In this document: one piece after another, positions 37,241 to 48,789 of the stretch
Layout: the number at the start of each line of letters is the position of its first letter
Numbering within the stretch: position 1 is the first letter of the stretch
Assembly: GCF_032884065.1 (NCBI RefSeq)
Contig: NC_088864.1
Location: 18,666,409 to 18,730,408, forward strand
Reading direction: 5' to 3'
DNA from: Artemia franciscana
Taxonomy: Eukaryota; Arthropoda; Branchiopoda; Anostraca; Artemiidae
DNA: 64,000 nt
The notes under the pieces: model-generated
What the model saw: the letters and a program-made list of their open reading frames with translations, nothing else
Told to the model about the DNA's origin: nothing
Database searches by the model: none
Translations under genes and position numbers: made by a program

Positions 37241-38849
37241 TACCGACCCTTTTCCACTAGAATGTTTCCAGGAAAGAATGTTTCCACTTAGAGAAATAGT
37301 ACCAATTCTAAGATCTTTTCTGGATGATTAAACTCCGTAGCAAGCTGGTAGAGGTAGATAGAAAAATTTTTCCTGGACATCGGTCCATCTGGACACTGGT
37401 ACACATGAAAAATCACCTTTAATTGTGCTATGCCGAATTATATGATTTATTCACCAGTTTATATTTTAATACCCCTTTTTTAACGTACACATTTATGTAA
37501 ACTATTACGAATAGTATAATAACGATCACCATAAAACAGAGCTATGCCAAAAAAAAAATAATACATTTTCGTATTTATTTATTAATTACGAAATTATTGA
37601 ATTAAATGTAATTTCAGTTAAATATGAATTAAAAACTAAAAAAAGATACATTTTGTTTTGATACGAGCCATTTAGTCTACTTGAGAAGTCTACATAATGC
37701 CATTCAACTCAACGTGACTTTTACCTCAAGTAAGTAAAAAATTGTAGTGTTTTGAACGGTTTATTTTAAACCACCAGAGCAAAGCTTCTATGATAAGAAA
37801 CAACAAAACTAATTTTTGTTTTAATGTCCGTTATACTATAGGAATCTTTTGTTACCCTTCAATATTACAATACCAATCGGATTAGGGATTTTTACCCTTG
37901 AAAACCAAGAAGTAAATTTCTGTTTCACAAAACGACTAATTTTAGACTACTATAATAAAAATCTCCAAGATAAGCCAGAAGAACAAAAAATTCAGCTTTA
38001 ACATCGACAATTCAATCAGAGGCGTACACAGAGGAGGTGGGAGGATCCGGGTCTTTCTCCCTCTGAAAACAAAATTTTAACGGCTTTCTGGGCACTTCAT
38101 ATTAAACTTTGTTTTATTATTGCCCACCCCCCAAAAAAACTCTATGTACTTGCCTGAATTGGAAGGCCAGATTTTCTTAAATATCGCTCAAAATTATAAT
38201 ACAGTGCCGTTTAAGTTTGAATCTTACTTAAAAAACAAAACTAGAAAATCTTATTACATTTTGCTTATTGGAATGACTCATTTTAGACCATTAGAGCAAA
38301 AAGTTCACACTAAGAAAGAAGAAAAGAGAGTTAGTCATGCAAGGTAAGAACATGCATCAAGCTAGGTATGAAACTTTGGAGATGGTCAAACAAAAGGGAT
38401 ATCAAGTGGGGTGCCGCGAAAGACACTGTGACAGTTAACCAAAGACCTTCCCCCATCTGACAAGGGGGTCACAAAAGAACTACAATTAGCTATAGAAGAT
38501 ACAAACTATAGCAATGAATAAATTTACCTCATAATCCTAATGATCCAACAGGAAGACAACCGGAAAAAAAGAAAAAAATTGTTTCAGTTTATATTTCTTT
38601 AAAAAAAATGTGGTTTAAGACCACAATACGTGGCAAGGACCACCTCGAAAGCTCCTTCGATTTTTAGAAGATGAATAAAACACTTAAATTTATAAGTTAT
38701 TTGAAAAACGCATGCAAAATACAAAATTAAAAAAAAACTTTTATTGCTTGAGAAATATAGCTAGAAAAAGTAGAAAAAATGAAGGAATTTTGAGAAGGTC
38801 CTTGAGAGAAAGAAAGACATAAAAGTGCAGAACATAGAAAAAGAATTAC
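37241..38849 (-). other. Rab3-GEF intron, no repeats recognised
   Basis: Unique-looking AT-rich sequence. The 75-codon plus-strand frame at 38120-38347 shows no recognised domain. Confidence 0.4.
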
Positions 38850-38891
38850 CTTACTGTCGACGAACAGCAAACCAACTCCCTCCAGACAAAC
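38850..38891 (-). CDS. Rab3-GEF: Rab3-GEF microexon (42 nt)
   Basis: Fourteen codons in phase 0/0: VCLEGVGLLFVDSK, bounded by TTTTTTGTTCCAG and AAG|GTAATTC. It falls exactly where MADD proteins have V-T-L-E-G-I-N-L-K-F-M between the GEGGLLQ exon and the FVRL/FIEL exon. LEG-(V/I)-x-L is conserved. Without it the protein would stay in frame but lose this strand of the conserved C-terminal domain, so the exon could be skippable without a frameshift. That is inference only. Confidence 0.93.
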
Positions 38892-39364
38892 CTGGAACAA
38901 AAAAGATCGATAAAAAAGGAGAATACGTGTCAATTTGTATGACCAAGAAGGAGATATGGAGTAGGATGATCAGCCTAGATTTTAGAACTAGGAAGCTTTA
39001 TAAAATATGAGTAAAAATGAAATTCCTTAGGAGAATCTAAAAAGATTCTCCTGAGGTCTTGCCTCCCCTACCCTATCGTTAAAAAGAATTCTTTACCTTT
39101 GACCATCATTAGGTAGAACTATAGAAAAAACCTATTCTGCATGAGGTAGGTTCTTCATTAGGTTAAAACCAGTTCTACCATTAGGTAGAACTATAGATAG
39201 AACCTGTTCTCAATAGAAAGAGCAGTTGAGTGTCTTGAGGATAGTTAAGCTAAGATTGGCTTTGCTATTGAACCATCGAAAACTAAGTTTAAGATTGTCC
39301 CTTAAAACACCCTTGATCGCTATAACTAGATCTGATTCTAGAAAAGAAACTCGGTAAAACAAAT

Positions 39365-39699
39365 GGTCTTCTGGCAAAAATTAAAAAGCAGTTTGACAAA
39401 TATAAGTTACGCTGAATACGCTGTTTGACAGATACGCTGAATCTGACGGTGTGATTTTCGTTAAGATCGTATGACCTTTAGGGGGTATTTCCCCCTATTT
39501 TCTAAAATGAGGCAAATTTTCTCAGGCTCGTAACTTTTGACGGTATGACTAATCTTGATGAAACTTATATATTTAAAATTAGCATTAAAATGTGATTATT
39601 TTGATGTAACTATTGGCATCAAAATTCCATTTTTTAGAGTTTTGGTTATTATTGAGCCGGGTCGCTCCTTACTACAGTTCGTTACCACGAACTGTTTGA
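39365..39699 (-). mobile_element. Hairpin-ended repeat family, copy 5 (left-end fragment)
   Basis: Only the left ~300 bp remain. The left terminus on the minus strand is TCAAACAGTTCGTGGTAACG, ending at 39699. Ten bases later a long (TA)n tract begins. Confidence 0.85.
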
Positions 39700-39704
39700 T
39701 TTAT

Positions 39705-39875
<171 letters not shown>

Positions 39876-41147
39876 TGAAAAGAGAAATCACCAATGCAAC
39901 AGAACAAACACATAAAAAAAAAAGAAAAAAAAAAAAAAAAAAAAAAAGAGGCAGAAGGAGAAAAGGAAGACTGTTTTCCTAAATTAGTGATTAATATAGA
40001 CCAGCACTTGAATGAGGCCTTAACCCTACTCATCCATACAATCACATAGGTCAAACAGCATAGCCATACACAATCAACCATAAAGAATAATCCATGGACA
40101 GGCAGTCATGTCGTCAATAAGTATAAGTCGTCATTTACCAAACAATAGAAAAAATAATAAAGACAAATAATTCAGAGGCAACAACCCAACACAAGGGCTC
40201 ATCAGGAGAATACACTGGCCTATAGGGTTTCGCCACTTTAAATTCTCTACCCCAACAAAATGGCAACTGCCTCCTTATTAATTACAGCAGATTAGTAGAT
40301 ACAGTATCCTATTCTCAAGGACAGTCAGTTGAAAAGTGGACTGAATTTGTGATTTTCTTCCACCATTCTAACTGAAAATTGTTAGCAATAATTTATACAT
40401 CTTTCTTTCTTTCTTTTCTTCGTATTTTTGTTGTTTTTATTTGCAGGGTCTTTGTAATGCTGTATCACCTGATTTGGGGTGATTAATGGCGATTATTGGC
40501 ATCAGGTTGTTTTTTTCGTTTTCATTGTTTCATTTTTTTTCCTGTTCGGACAATAGAACCCACTAGGGGGGGGGGGGGGTAATTCTGTAACGCTTTACCT
40601 ATCATTTGCGTATCTGCAAGTTTAACGAAAATAGTCTCAAATAATTGTTAGCAGAAGTTTAAGTCTACAACAGCTCGGAACGTTGCCAGGAAAATCTGTT
40701 GACAATTTTTATTACAGTTTTTTTACATACAAAATAATCCAAAAAATTAAAAATTCCTAATTTCTCCACTAAAAAAACAACTAAGGACATGTTTTGAACT
40801 TTACAGTTGTTTTTTAGATGGATTTTGTAGTTTTGCTGTATCAAACCCTGGTGTACATTTTCCGTACTAAGTATTAAATTCCTGCTCAAATATTACGTTT
40901 CCACTAAACATTAACAGAAAAGTGTCTTAGATAAAACTATTTTTCCATGAACTGGCAGAAAATTACAAGTAATAATTGGGAGAATTGATGAGGGCCTCAG
41001 ATCAGGATGCAGGGGAAAGGGGCAATTGCCCACTCCCCTTGTATTTGAAAAATACCCGGCCACTGTCACAGTGCCGAAAAGTTAATTTATTACTGTAACA
41101 TAAAATAACTACTGTAACACAACATAAATAATGTAGCGTAAATTTAA

Positions 41148-42891
41148 TCAAACAGTTCGTGGTAACGAACTGTAGTAAGGAGCACCCGGCTCAATAGTAA
41201 ACGAAACTCTAAAAAACGGAATTTCGATGCTAAAAGATATATCAAAAGAATTGGATTTTTATGCTGATTTTAAATATATAAGTTTCATCAAATTTAGTCT
41301 TTAAAATCAAAAGTTACGAGCCTGAGAAAATTTGCCTTATTTTGGAAAATAGGGGGTAACACTCCCTAAAAGTCATAGGAAATCGCACCATCACATTCAG
41401 CGTATCAGAGAACTCTATAGCAAAAATTTCAAGGTCCAATCTACAAAAATGTGGAATTTCGTATTTTTTGCCAGAAGACAAATCACGGGTGCGTGTTTAT
41501 TTGTTTTTTGTTTTTTTGTTTTTTTTTCAGGGGTCATCGTATCGACCAAGTGGTCCTAGAGTGTTGCAAGAGGGCTCATTCTAACGGAAATGAAAAGTTC
41601 TAGTGCCCTTTTTAAGTGACCAAAAAATTGGAGGGCACCTAGGCCCCCTCCCACGCTCAGTTTTTTCCCAAAGTCAACGGATCAAAATTTTGAGATAGCC
41701 ATTTTGTTCCGCATAGTCGAAAACCATAATAACTATGTCTTTGGAGATGACTTACCCCCCACAATCCCTGGGGTAGGGGTTGCAAGTTACAAACTTTGGC
41801 CAATGTTTACATACAGTAATGGTTACTGGGAAGTGTACCGACGTTATCAGGGGGATTTTTTTGGTTTGGGTGTGGGGTTCAGGAGAGGAGTCTATATGGG
41901 AAGATCTTTCCTTGGAGGAATATTTCATGGGAGAAGAGAAATTCAATGAAAAGGGCGTAGGACTTTCTAGCATTACTATAAAAAAAAACAAAAAAAAACA
42001 ATGAAAATATAAATATGAAAAAGTTTTTTCAATTGAAAGTAACGAAAAGCATTAAAAATTAAAACGAACAGAGATCATTACGCATATGAGGGGTTCTAAA
42101 AATACTTTAGCATAAAGAGCGAGGTATTTAGGAGGAGATAAATACTTCGCTCTTTATGCTAAAAAATTTTTAAGTAATTTCAACTATTTATTCTACGGCC
42201 TTTCTGATACAGGGGTCATTCTTAAAGAATTGGGACAAAACAAGATTTAGTGTGAAGAGCAAGAAATTAACGAGGGGACCAATCCCCTCATATATATAAT
42301 CAAAAATATAAGAATATAAAAGTTTGTTACGTAAGTTAATTCTCAACTTACGTATTTTTTTTACTAATAAAAACGTTCGTTAAAAATTAAAAGATCTAGT
42401 TGCCTTTTTAAGTAACCGAAAAATTGGAGGGTAACTAGGCCTCCTTCCCTACCCTCTCATTTCTCAAAATCGTCTGATCAAAACTAAGAGAAAGCCATTT
42501 AGCCAAAAAAAGAATTAATATGCAAATTTCATTTTAATAATTTATGTACGGAGAGCCAAAATCAGACATGCATTAATTCAAAAACTTTCAGAAATTAAAT
42601 AAAAAAACAGTTTTTTGAAATGAAAGTAAGGAGCAGCGACATTAAAACTTAAAACGAACAGAAATTACTCCGTATATGAAAGGGTTTTTCCTCCTCGACG
42701 CCCCGGTCCTTGCGCTAAAGTTTGGTTCTTTCTCGCAACTCTACTTTTTAAAACAATAAAAAACTTTAGCGTAAGGAGCGGGGCGTCGAGGACGAAAAAC
42801 CCCTTTCATATACGGAATAATTTCTGTTCGTTTTAAGTTTTAATGTCGCTCCTTACTTTCATTTCAAAAAACTTGTTTTTTTATATTTAAT
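41148..42891 (+). mobile_element. Hairpin-ended repeat family, copy 6 (full length, inverted loop)
   Basis: Starts TCAAACAGTTCGTGGTAACG after an A and ends ATATTTAA before T. It has the middle inverted repeat with the extra arm also seen in copy 1 (about 42085-42175). In the terminal palindrome (about 42600-42890) both arms share the copy-specific GTCGAGGA. The loop between them reads TTTGGTTCTTTCTCGCAACT, the orientation expected for minus copies, so it is inverted relative to the rest of this plus copy. Confidence 0.9.
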
Positions 42892-43727
42892 CTGCAAAAG
42901 AGATGATACCCTTTTTTCTATAAGGAAAAAAAGTTTTTTTTCGGGAAGCACAATCATCAAGTGTCAATATTATCACCTGCACGAGCATAAATTTTTAGTA
43001 GCGTTGGACAGAATACAAGAGTTCTAGAGCACCTCAAGGTGCATGGAAATGGGCCGAAAAACATTTGTCTCTGATCTGTTCTAACGTTGTAACCTTCACG
43101 CCTTGGGCCAAGAGGAACCTAATAAACAAACAAAGATGTTCCAGGGACAATTCCCCCTAAAAAAAGACCCAGCAACTTTTTTCTGATCAACTCAAAATTT
43201 ATTTACTTAAGTCCTTAGGTTAGCAGAATCTCAATGTTCAACAAAAAAAAATTAGTTCCCCTAAATGGGGGAATATTATGGGCCAGGGAAAGGCCAAACC
43301 TTTTTTTTATCATGACTCCACATTAAAGGGATGTTTGTAGATAATACTGAGTTCTAGTGTCCTTTTTAAGGGCTGAAAGTTCTAAAGTCTCAGCAATTTT
43401 TACAGAAAAAGATAGCTTCAAAATTAAGCACCAATACTATTCGGAGGCAATTTTGCCAAACCAAATAAATCTATGGCAAATGGAGCGTATAGCCAATTAT
43501 GTCTACTTTTCCTTCTGTTTAATAAATTTTACCTCAAAATTTTGTTGTATAAATATTTCTTAGTTCCAGTGTTAAAAACAAAGATTAAATAACCAAAATA
43601 ATATGATTATCTTCGCTTAATGGTTAATAATTAAGCATTTCTAATGAGCTGAAAATGCAACAAACAGGAACAAATTCTTCACTTAGATTATATAAAATAA
43701 AAATTGTGGCAGAACTTAAGGGGCTAC
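42892..43727 (-). other. Intron sequence next to the GEGGLLQ exon
   Basis: No repeat or gene recognised. Low-complexity A/T with poly-T runs. Confidence 0.4.
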
Positions 43728-43865
43728 CTGGAGGAGTCCACCTTCACCCGTTCTTAGATCTTGCACCGGGAATTCTCCACCCAATTCAGCTCCAGGACGA
43801 GACCCGGCTCCTCTAGCCGCTGCTCTCTCCATGGCTTCCTGTATGGACTGGTACAACAATTTACA
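43728..43865 (-). CDS. Rab3-GEF: Rab3-GEF exon (138 nt)
   Basis: Forty-six codons in phase 0/0, with acceptor TTTACTTCTAG and donor CTCCAG|GTAGCC. The protein begins [20 protein letters not shown] and ends [18 protein letters not shown]. It corresponds closely to human MADD C-R-E-L-Y-Y-C-V-K-D-S-M-E-R-A-A-A-R and [20 protein letters not shown]. The MERAAAR and GGEFPVQDL-(R/K)-TGEGGLLQ cores are unmistakable and are the strongest family evidence in the window. Confidence 0.97.
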
Positions 43866-45070
43866 CTAGAAGTAAAATATTTATTCTACAAAATACGATA
43901 AACGAAAAATATATTTTAGTACATTCAAACTAGTAGAGAGGATTAAATATGAATTTATTGGTATGTTACTATTAGCGTAATAAAAATGTTTTACTTTAAA
44001 CAAGTACATAAATACTTGTTTTCTTGATATAAACACAAGCAAATTATTATCAAATAGGAAATAAGACATTTCCTGTGTATGACATAATCAAATAAAACTT
44101 AAAAGCGAAAAAAAAAACGAAACTTAACTCTAGAGTCGGTATTCAGTGTTAATTTGGTAAAACAGAGTAAACGTTTAATAGCAGTTAAACATAATTTATG
44201 TAGATTGAAGAAACTTGCTTTGCTTTGCAGAAATTTCACAACAGTAAATCAAATTCATAGTAAAACAGATGAATTCCAGTGCTTTACTATCCTTTATTTC
44301 TAATTTAGTCACAGACGAATAGTCTGTTTTTAATGTTTGTCATAAAATTTAGTAAAACAAGCATGTGGTTGGTGTTACAATGGTTCTTACCCTTATTTAA
44401 AAGCTGCATTTAAATAAAATGATTTGATTCACATTTCATAAATAAATTATCCACAATGGTATGTAAGGGCCCAAAGCTATTATCAAAGATGGACTCATCA
44501 ATTTTGTAGACCCGAGGGGAGGGGGGAGGGTTAAGCGTCTCAAAGATTCAATTTTAATCCCAAGTATCCAAGCTCTCAATGAGTCTTCAGAAAAATATAT
44601 GGTAAGTTCTGGGTAGGGAGGTAAGGGAATTTATATCTAATCCTCCTGGATTCCCAGAAAAGTTTAGTCTATGCCTTTTTTTGGTACTAGTGGAGGGAGG
44701 ATTTTAGCAGGTGCTACCAGGATATTTGTTCTCCGACTTGAAATTGTAATGTTTCTCTTTTCTCCTTTTATATACCATGTTTTAATGTATTTAAATACAT
44801 GTGTACGAGCTATCTAAACATCAGAAAACCCCATTTTAGAGGTCGCGATGGCTTCAGCGGCGTAGAAGATCAAAAGTCTTGCAAAATTTCCATACGGGCA
44901 AAAATACATCTTTCCATACACCCGAAGTTCTCAAGGGAAAATGTTATTAAGTACTCATTCAACAAGACTACTTTTAATCAGAAATTTTGACTTAATATTC
45001 AAATTTTATCCAAAATTCTATTTGTAATCCAATATTTTAATTCTTAAGTAGAACAAGAGCTAAGAGATCA
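43866..45070 (-). other. Rab3-GEF intron, unremarkable part
   Basis: AT-rich, no exon or repeat recognised apart from a G-rich run at 44515-44530. The pearl/DINE-like element follows. Confidence 0.45.
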
Positions 45071-46123
45071 TATGGCACTTGTGACGAGGTCGGAAGAGCC
45101 AAGAGCCAAGAACTTTTGGCTCTTGACATATGGTATGAGCTCTAGAAAAATTCTAAGAATCAAAAGATTGCTTTAAAAGGAAAATCAGAGGCTTAATGCC
45201 GGTCGGTATTTAAAATAAGAGCTCTGAGTCACGAGGTCCTTCTAAATATCAAAATTCATTAAGTTACGATCTCTCTTTTGTAAGTTAAAAATACCTCATT
45301 TTTTTCTATTTTTTAGAATTAACCCTCCCCCCAACCCCCAAAGAGAGCAGATCCGTTCCGGTTATGTCAGTCCCGTATCTAGGACATGTGCTTATTTTCC
45401 TACCAATTTTCATCCCGATCCCTCCACTCTAAGCGTTTTCCAAGATTTTAGGTTCCGCCCCCCAACTTCCCTTCACCATATCCGTTCGGGATTTAAAATA
45501 AGAGCTTTGAGACATGATGTCCTTCCAAACATCAAATTTTGTTAAGATCCGATCACTCCTTCGTAAGTTAAAAATACCTCATTTTTTTCAATTTTTCAGA
45601 ATTAACCTTTCTCCCACCAACTCCCCAAAGAGAGCGGATCCATTCTGGCTATGTCAATCACGTATCTAGGACTTCTGCTTATTTTTCCCACCAAGTTTCA
45701 TCCCGATCCCTCCACTCTAAGCATTTTCCAAGATTTTAGGCTCCCCCCTCCAATTTCCCCCAATGTCACCGGATCTGGTCGGGATTTAAAATAAGAACTC
45801 TGAGACACAATATCCTTCCAAGCATCAAATTTCATCAAGATCTCATCACCCGTTCGTAACTTAAAAATACTTCATTTTTTCTATTTTTTCCGAATTAATC
45901 GGCCCCCAATCCCCCCCAGATGGTCCAATCGGGAAAACGAATATTTCTAATTTAATCTGGTCTGGTCCCTGATACGCTTGCCAAATTTCATCGTCCTAGC
46001 TTACCTGGAAGTGCCTAAAGTAGCAAACCGGGACAGACAGACCGACAGACAGAGCGACAGACCGACAGACAGACCGACAGAATTTGCGATCACTCTGTCA
46101 CTTGGTTGATACCAAGTGCCATA
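45071..46123 (+). mobile_element. Pearl/DINE-like non-autonomous element with core repeats and GTCY microsatellite
   Basis: The ends are inverted: TATGGCACTTG at 45071-45081 and CAAGTGCCATA at 46113-46123. Inside are three ~290-bp core repeats (starting near 45205, 45491 and 45784; shared GATTTAAAATAAGAGCTCTG, AAAAATACCTCATTTTTT, CATCCCGATCCCTCCACTCT), the last shortened. A tetranucleotide tract of ACAG/ACCG units follows (about 46031-46080; GTCY on the other strand), and then a short 3' region with the hairpin CTTGGT-TGAT-ACCAAG. This order (flank, core repeats, GTCY-type microsatellite, short tail with stem-loop) is known for pearl/DINE-1/HINE elements, which depend on Helentrons. No gene inside. 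Confidence 0.75.
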
Positions 46124-46279
46124 AAACTGAAAAAAGGAAATGCTACCAAACGATTTCCAATTATTGGTACATACAATTTAACAGCAAGACTTTGGGGGTT
46201 GGGTAAATTGGGACTGGTATATCACATCATATCTTAGTTAGGTCTGAGAATGATTTGCAAAATGATCAAAAATTAAATT

Positions 46280-46700
46280 AAGGAAACATTTTTTCTCAAA
46301 TGAAAGTAAGAAGCAACATTCAAATATAAACGAAAAGAAATTATTATGTACATGAGGGGGGCTGAACCCTCCTCAATCCCTCACTTTTTATACAAGAGTT
46401 TAATATTTTGTCCCTATCCTTTAGGAACGACTGCTGAAACGCAAGGATCGTTGAATCGGAATGAAAGTATTTTTTTAAAGCACTAAAAATCGCCGTCCTC
46501 GGTACTATATTTGGAACATTTAAAAACTCTCGCCGGGATTAAGTCACCGTCTTTGGCAATCCTTTAAGAACGGCTGCTGAAACGCAAGGATGGTTGAATC
46601 GGAATGATGAACAATTTTTTAAAGCACTAAATACTCTAAATACCTCGCGTAACGAGCGAGGGATTAACTTGCCGTCTTTGGCAATCAACAGACTGTTATT
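46280..46700 (+). repeat. Diverged relative of the hairpin family with an internal duplication
   Basis: Begins with AATGAAAGTAAGAAGCAACA and continues TATAAACGAAAAGAAATTATT and ACATGAGGGGGGC, recalling the middle inverted repeat of the hairpin family. It then contains two direct copies of a ~75-bp unit (ACGGCTGCTGAAACGCAAGG, TTGAATCGGAATGA) at about 46421 and 46559. The short hairpin CCTCGCGTAACGAGCGAGG lies near 46641. No ends defined. Confidence 0.55.
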
Positions 46701-47179
46701 GGTCGAATTTTTATGGACCTAAGTGTCGCAAATTTAGCCAATTAGCTGACTTGCTTTCAAGATTTAACGCGATGAAACTGAAAGAAAATATGATACTGTC
46801 CTTGAGTCTTCATAATTTCGAAATAATCAAAAGAAAAATCCTGAAAAATCACGGAAAAATTTCTATTTTGATGTCCATAGTGCTCAAAGTATCTTTTTTT
46901 GTCAAAATACTTAGAATACAGTATCAAAATAAATCTAAATTTAAAAAAAAATACAAATTTGTATAGGGGTTGTTCTAAAGAAGACAAGCGCCCACCAAAC
47001 CTCAGAACAGTACTAAACACATATAAAAAGAAGCATTTTTGGTACATGTGTATTATACGCCACTCAAGTGTACACTCTGTAAAAAATCGAGAACAAACCA
47101 GTTTCTTCGTAAGTTTCTTTAAGTGTAGCGTGAGACAAGACAAAGACAAGTGTCAGAATAGACTGAAAATATATAATTA

Positions 47180-47344
47180 GGGCTATATATTTGCACATTA
47201 GGAGAGGGGGGTAAAATATTTGGACAGTTTGAAGCTAGAAAACAGTTCTTACTTTAGGATATGCAGAATAATCATACCTAACACACTTTCCATGCAAACC
47301 TGCTAAACTTCCCCCCTCCCCCCAAATGTGCAAATATATAGCCC
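47180..47344. mobile_element. Small TIR element (MITE-like), 165 bp
   Basis: Perfect 20-bp terminal inverted repeats: GGGCTATATATTTGCACATT at the left and AATGTGCAAATATATAGCCC at the right, followed inward by G-rich/C-rich runs. No convincing target-site duplication was seen, so the superfamily is open. Confidence 0.7.
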
Positions 47345-48220
47345 AAATTTGTTTCTAAAGTATTATATTTTTGTCATAGTTTATGATATTTCATTAGGAC
47401 TGAGCGTCAATGGTTCTAATTAAATGAAGCAGTTAAGTGGTATATAATATACAAGTACCAGAGAAATATCTTTCCCGCTAAAAACGAGATTAACCACTGA
47501 CAAATGAATTGTGAACTGATTATGACATATAGAAGAGAATATGAAAATATTCTTGGATGGTCAAAATGTATGGATGGTGGATTGCTGCCTTCAGGATAAA
47601 GGATAAAGCTATATATTTACAAGCACAGCATTTTTTCAATCTCATTAGTTTTTTGAATGGGTACTAGAAGGTAGTTGCTAAAATTTGACAAGTTAAACAA
47701 ATAAATGTTTAAAATGACGGAGAATATATATACATTGTAGAAAACAAAAATGAAAAATAACATAAGAAGAACTCAAGAATATGAACAAAAACTGTATTGA
47801 TAAAGAAATAAAATCTATTTAAATGGTAAAAGGACCAAAAATTATTGCTCTTCAGTAAATTTGCGTTAGTTTCTTAGATATTTGCTGCAAAGACTGAGAA
47901 GTAACAATTTTTATCCATTACTCCTGTTTTTTTCGTCTTAATGATCTAAGAATATTTTGATATTCTCATGGATATATTCCCCCGAATATGCTCAGAAATA
48001 GTTTGTTAATATATTACATATATGTGTTATACATACATGTCATATATATGTGACATATATACAAAGGAGGACTGCATAGTAAGTTTCATTTCATATAATC
48101 TATACTCTAGAAATAATTCAGCTCAAGGTAAGAATCTGGGATCTCATAATGTCCCTTGGTATACAGCTGACTTCCATTACTTTACTCTTAGTCAAATAAT
48201 AAGTAAAAGATAAAACAGAC
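47345..48220 (-). other. Rab3-GEF intron
   Basis: AT-rich. Self-complementary ATATATG words cluster at 48010-48062. No gene recognised. Confidence 0.45.
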
Positions 48221-48462
48221 CTTTCTTGTGTAGTATTTGTGCAATTGTGTTTGTTCTCCATTCCTCCTCCACATGCACAACACTTTAGTCTTAGGACTAT
48301 ATGTCATATTAACAATCCTTTCGAACCACCACCGTTCCACAATGGCTCCACTCAAAGCTCGAAGAACCAATCCATCGTCTCTTACTTCAAGAAACCTTAG
48401 CTCCCCTTCTGGTCCAGTGCCAACATGAACCGTAAATGATTGGCGATACAACTGACGGGAAC
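48221..48462 (-). CDS. Rab3-GEF: Rab3-GEF exon (242 nt)
   Basis: The acceptor is GTTTAATAG and the donor AGAAAG|GTCTGT. The leading GT joins the G left by exon 55887-56134 to give Gly. The protein then reads [20 protein letters not shown], continues with [15 protein letters not shown] and [20 protein letters not shown], and ends [19 protein letters not shown]. It aligns throughout with human MADD, G-S-R-H-M-K-K-Q-T-F-V-V-H-A-G-T through E-R-W-W-Y-E-K-L-(V/I)-N-M-T-Y-C-P-K-T-K-V-L-C-L-W-R-R-N-G. By family knowledge this is the conserved C-terminal PH-like region. It ends in phase 0, matching the next exon at 43865. Confidence 0.97.
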
Positions 48463-48789
48463 CTATTAAACAGTTTTTTTATACTATATAGCAAGTTATT
48501 CTAAACATTTCAAAGAGAGTAATATGGGACAAGCGCAACACTTTGCATCAACCGGGGGTGTGTGTTACGGAGAGATCTGTTGAAACGGTATGCCGATGCG
48601 CTTTCTTTTCTTTTACAGTTTTGGAACGAAGAAAGAATCAAACCGCAATAGGAACCAACTTGATCTCAACTAATTTTATTTTCTATTCAATATCATGTTC
48701 ATTGTTTGATTGGAATTAATAAATACGTAATTTTAAAGCAAAACATATAAACGTAAGTAATGTTTGAGGAGATTTTCACGTTAAGTAAA

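Noticed and set aside
46757..47149. 130-codon minus-strand frame
   Set aside because: Low-complexity Phe/Lys/Leu composition, no recognised domain, no splice or neighbour support, and an opposite-strand frame over the same bases.
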